From Perognathus longimembris pacificus (Eukaryota; Chordata; Mammalia; Rodentia; Heteromyidae), in contig NC_063162.1 in NCBI RefSeq assembly GCF_023159225.1, forward strand, positions 89,799,880-89,863,879: a DNA stretch of 64,000 bases, in the 5' to 3' direction. The notes under the pieces are model-generated. The model ran no database searches. It saw only the letters and a list, made by a program, of their open reading frames with translations, and was not told the DNA's origin. The translations under genes were made by a program, and so were the position numbers. Positions 63,962 to 64,000 of the stretch are shown piece by piece (the first letter of the stretch is position 1; the number at the start of each line of letters is the position of its first letter).

Positions 63962-64000
63962 CTGTGCAAAGTAAAAATGAGAAGTTATTTCACTTCCTAA

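Noticed and set aside
1..64000. Any bacterial, phage or CRISPR-type system.
   Set aside because: Spliced dynein exons, SINEs, LINE-1s and MIRs show this is mammalian nuclear DNA; repeated units are retrotransposons or microsatellites, not spacer arrays.

Overview
The window is a piece of a rodent nuclear genome that lies entirely inside one large intron-rich gene. The organism is inferred from its repeats. There are many copies of a dimeric tRNA-like SINE (an ID head joined to an ID-like second half) and of a composite SINE with a 7SL/B1-like head and an ID-like tail. As I recall, this combination is typical of geomyoid rodents (kangaroo rats, pocket mice, pocket gophers). The exact species cannot be told from the sequence.

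The gene is on the minus strand and reads from position 64000 toward 1. Seventeen internal exons (W1 to W17) join without a break into 797 complete codons. They encode the linker region and the start of AAA1 of an axonemal dynein heavy chain. AAA1 motifs are present: the P-loop GPAGTGKT in W15, the Walker B core FDEF in W16 and the NPGYAGR segment in W17. The paralogue is most likely DNAH11, an outer-arm beta-type heavy chain of motile cilia. Neither end of the gene is in the window. Three of the 17 splice donors are GC instead of GT.

Layout from right to left: W1-W2 (63.7-64.0 kb), a 5.5 kb repeat-rich intron, W3 (58.1 kb), W4 (56.7 kb), W5 (54.9 kb), W6 (51.6 kb), W7 (50.7 kb), W8 (49.6 kb), W9 (48.4 kb), W10 (46.5 kb), a 21.5 kb intron, W11 (24.9 kb), W12 (21.6 kb), a 10.3 kb intron, W13 (11.1 kb), W14 (9.5 kb), W15 (5.85 kb), W16 (5.25 kb) and W17 (2.0 kb).

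The introns are dominated by retrotransposons. The largest is a full-length but decayed LINE-1 at about 36.36-45.77 kb, antisense to the gene. Its 5'UTR was hit by a second, 5'-truncated LINE-1, and that copy was in turn hit by an ID-type SINE. A further ID-type SINE sits in the outer 5'UTR. Target-site duplications support this nesting. Other LINE-1 3' ends, about 50 SINEs, ancient MIR and L1 remnants and simple repeats fill much of the rest. I found no second protein-coding gene, no RNA gene apart from SINEs, and no CRISPR, operon or prokaryotic feature.

The most interesting items are the three GC donors, one of which was duplicated by an A-rich insertion; an exact 107-bp duplication of an internal SINE segment 2.1 kb from its source; a 390-bp unclassified retrosequence inside a SINE; two LINE-1 tails in opposite orientation at one target site; and four nearly identical young SINE copies, all in the gene's sense orientation.
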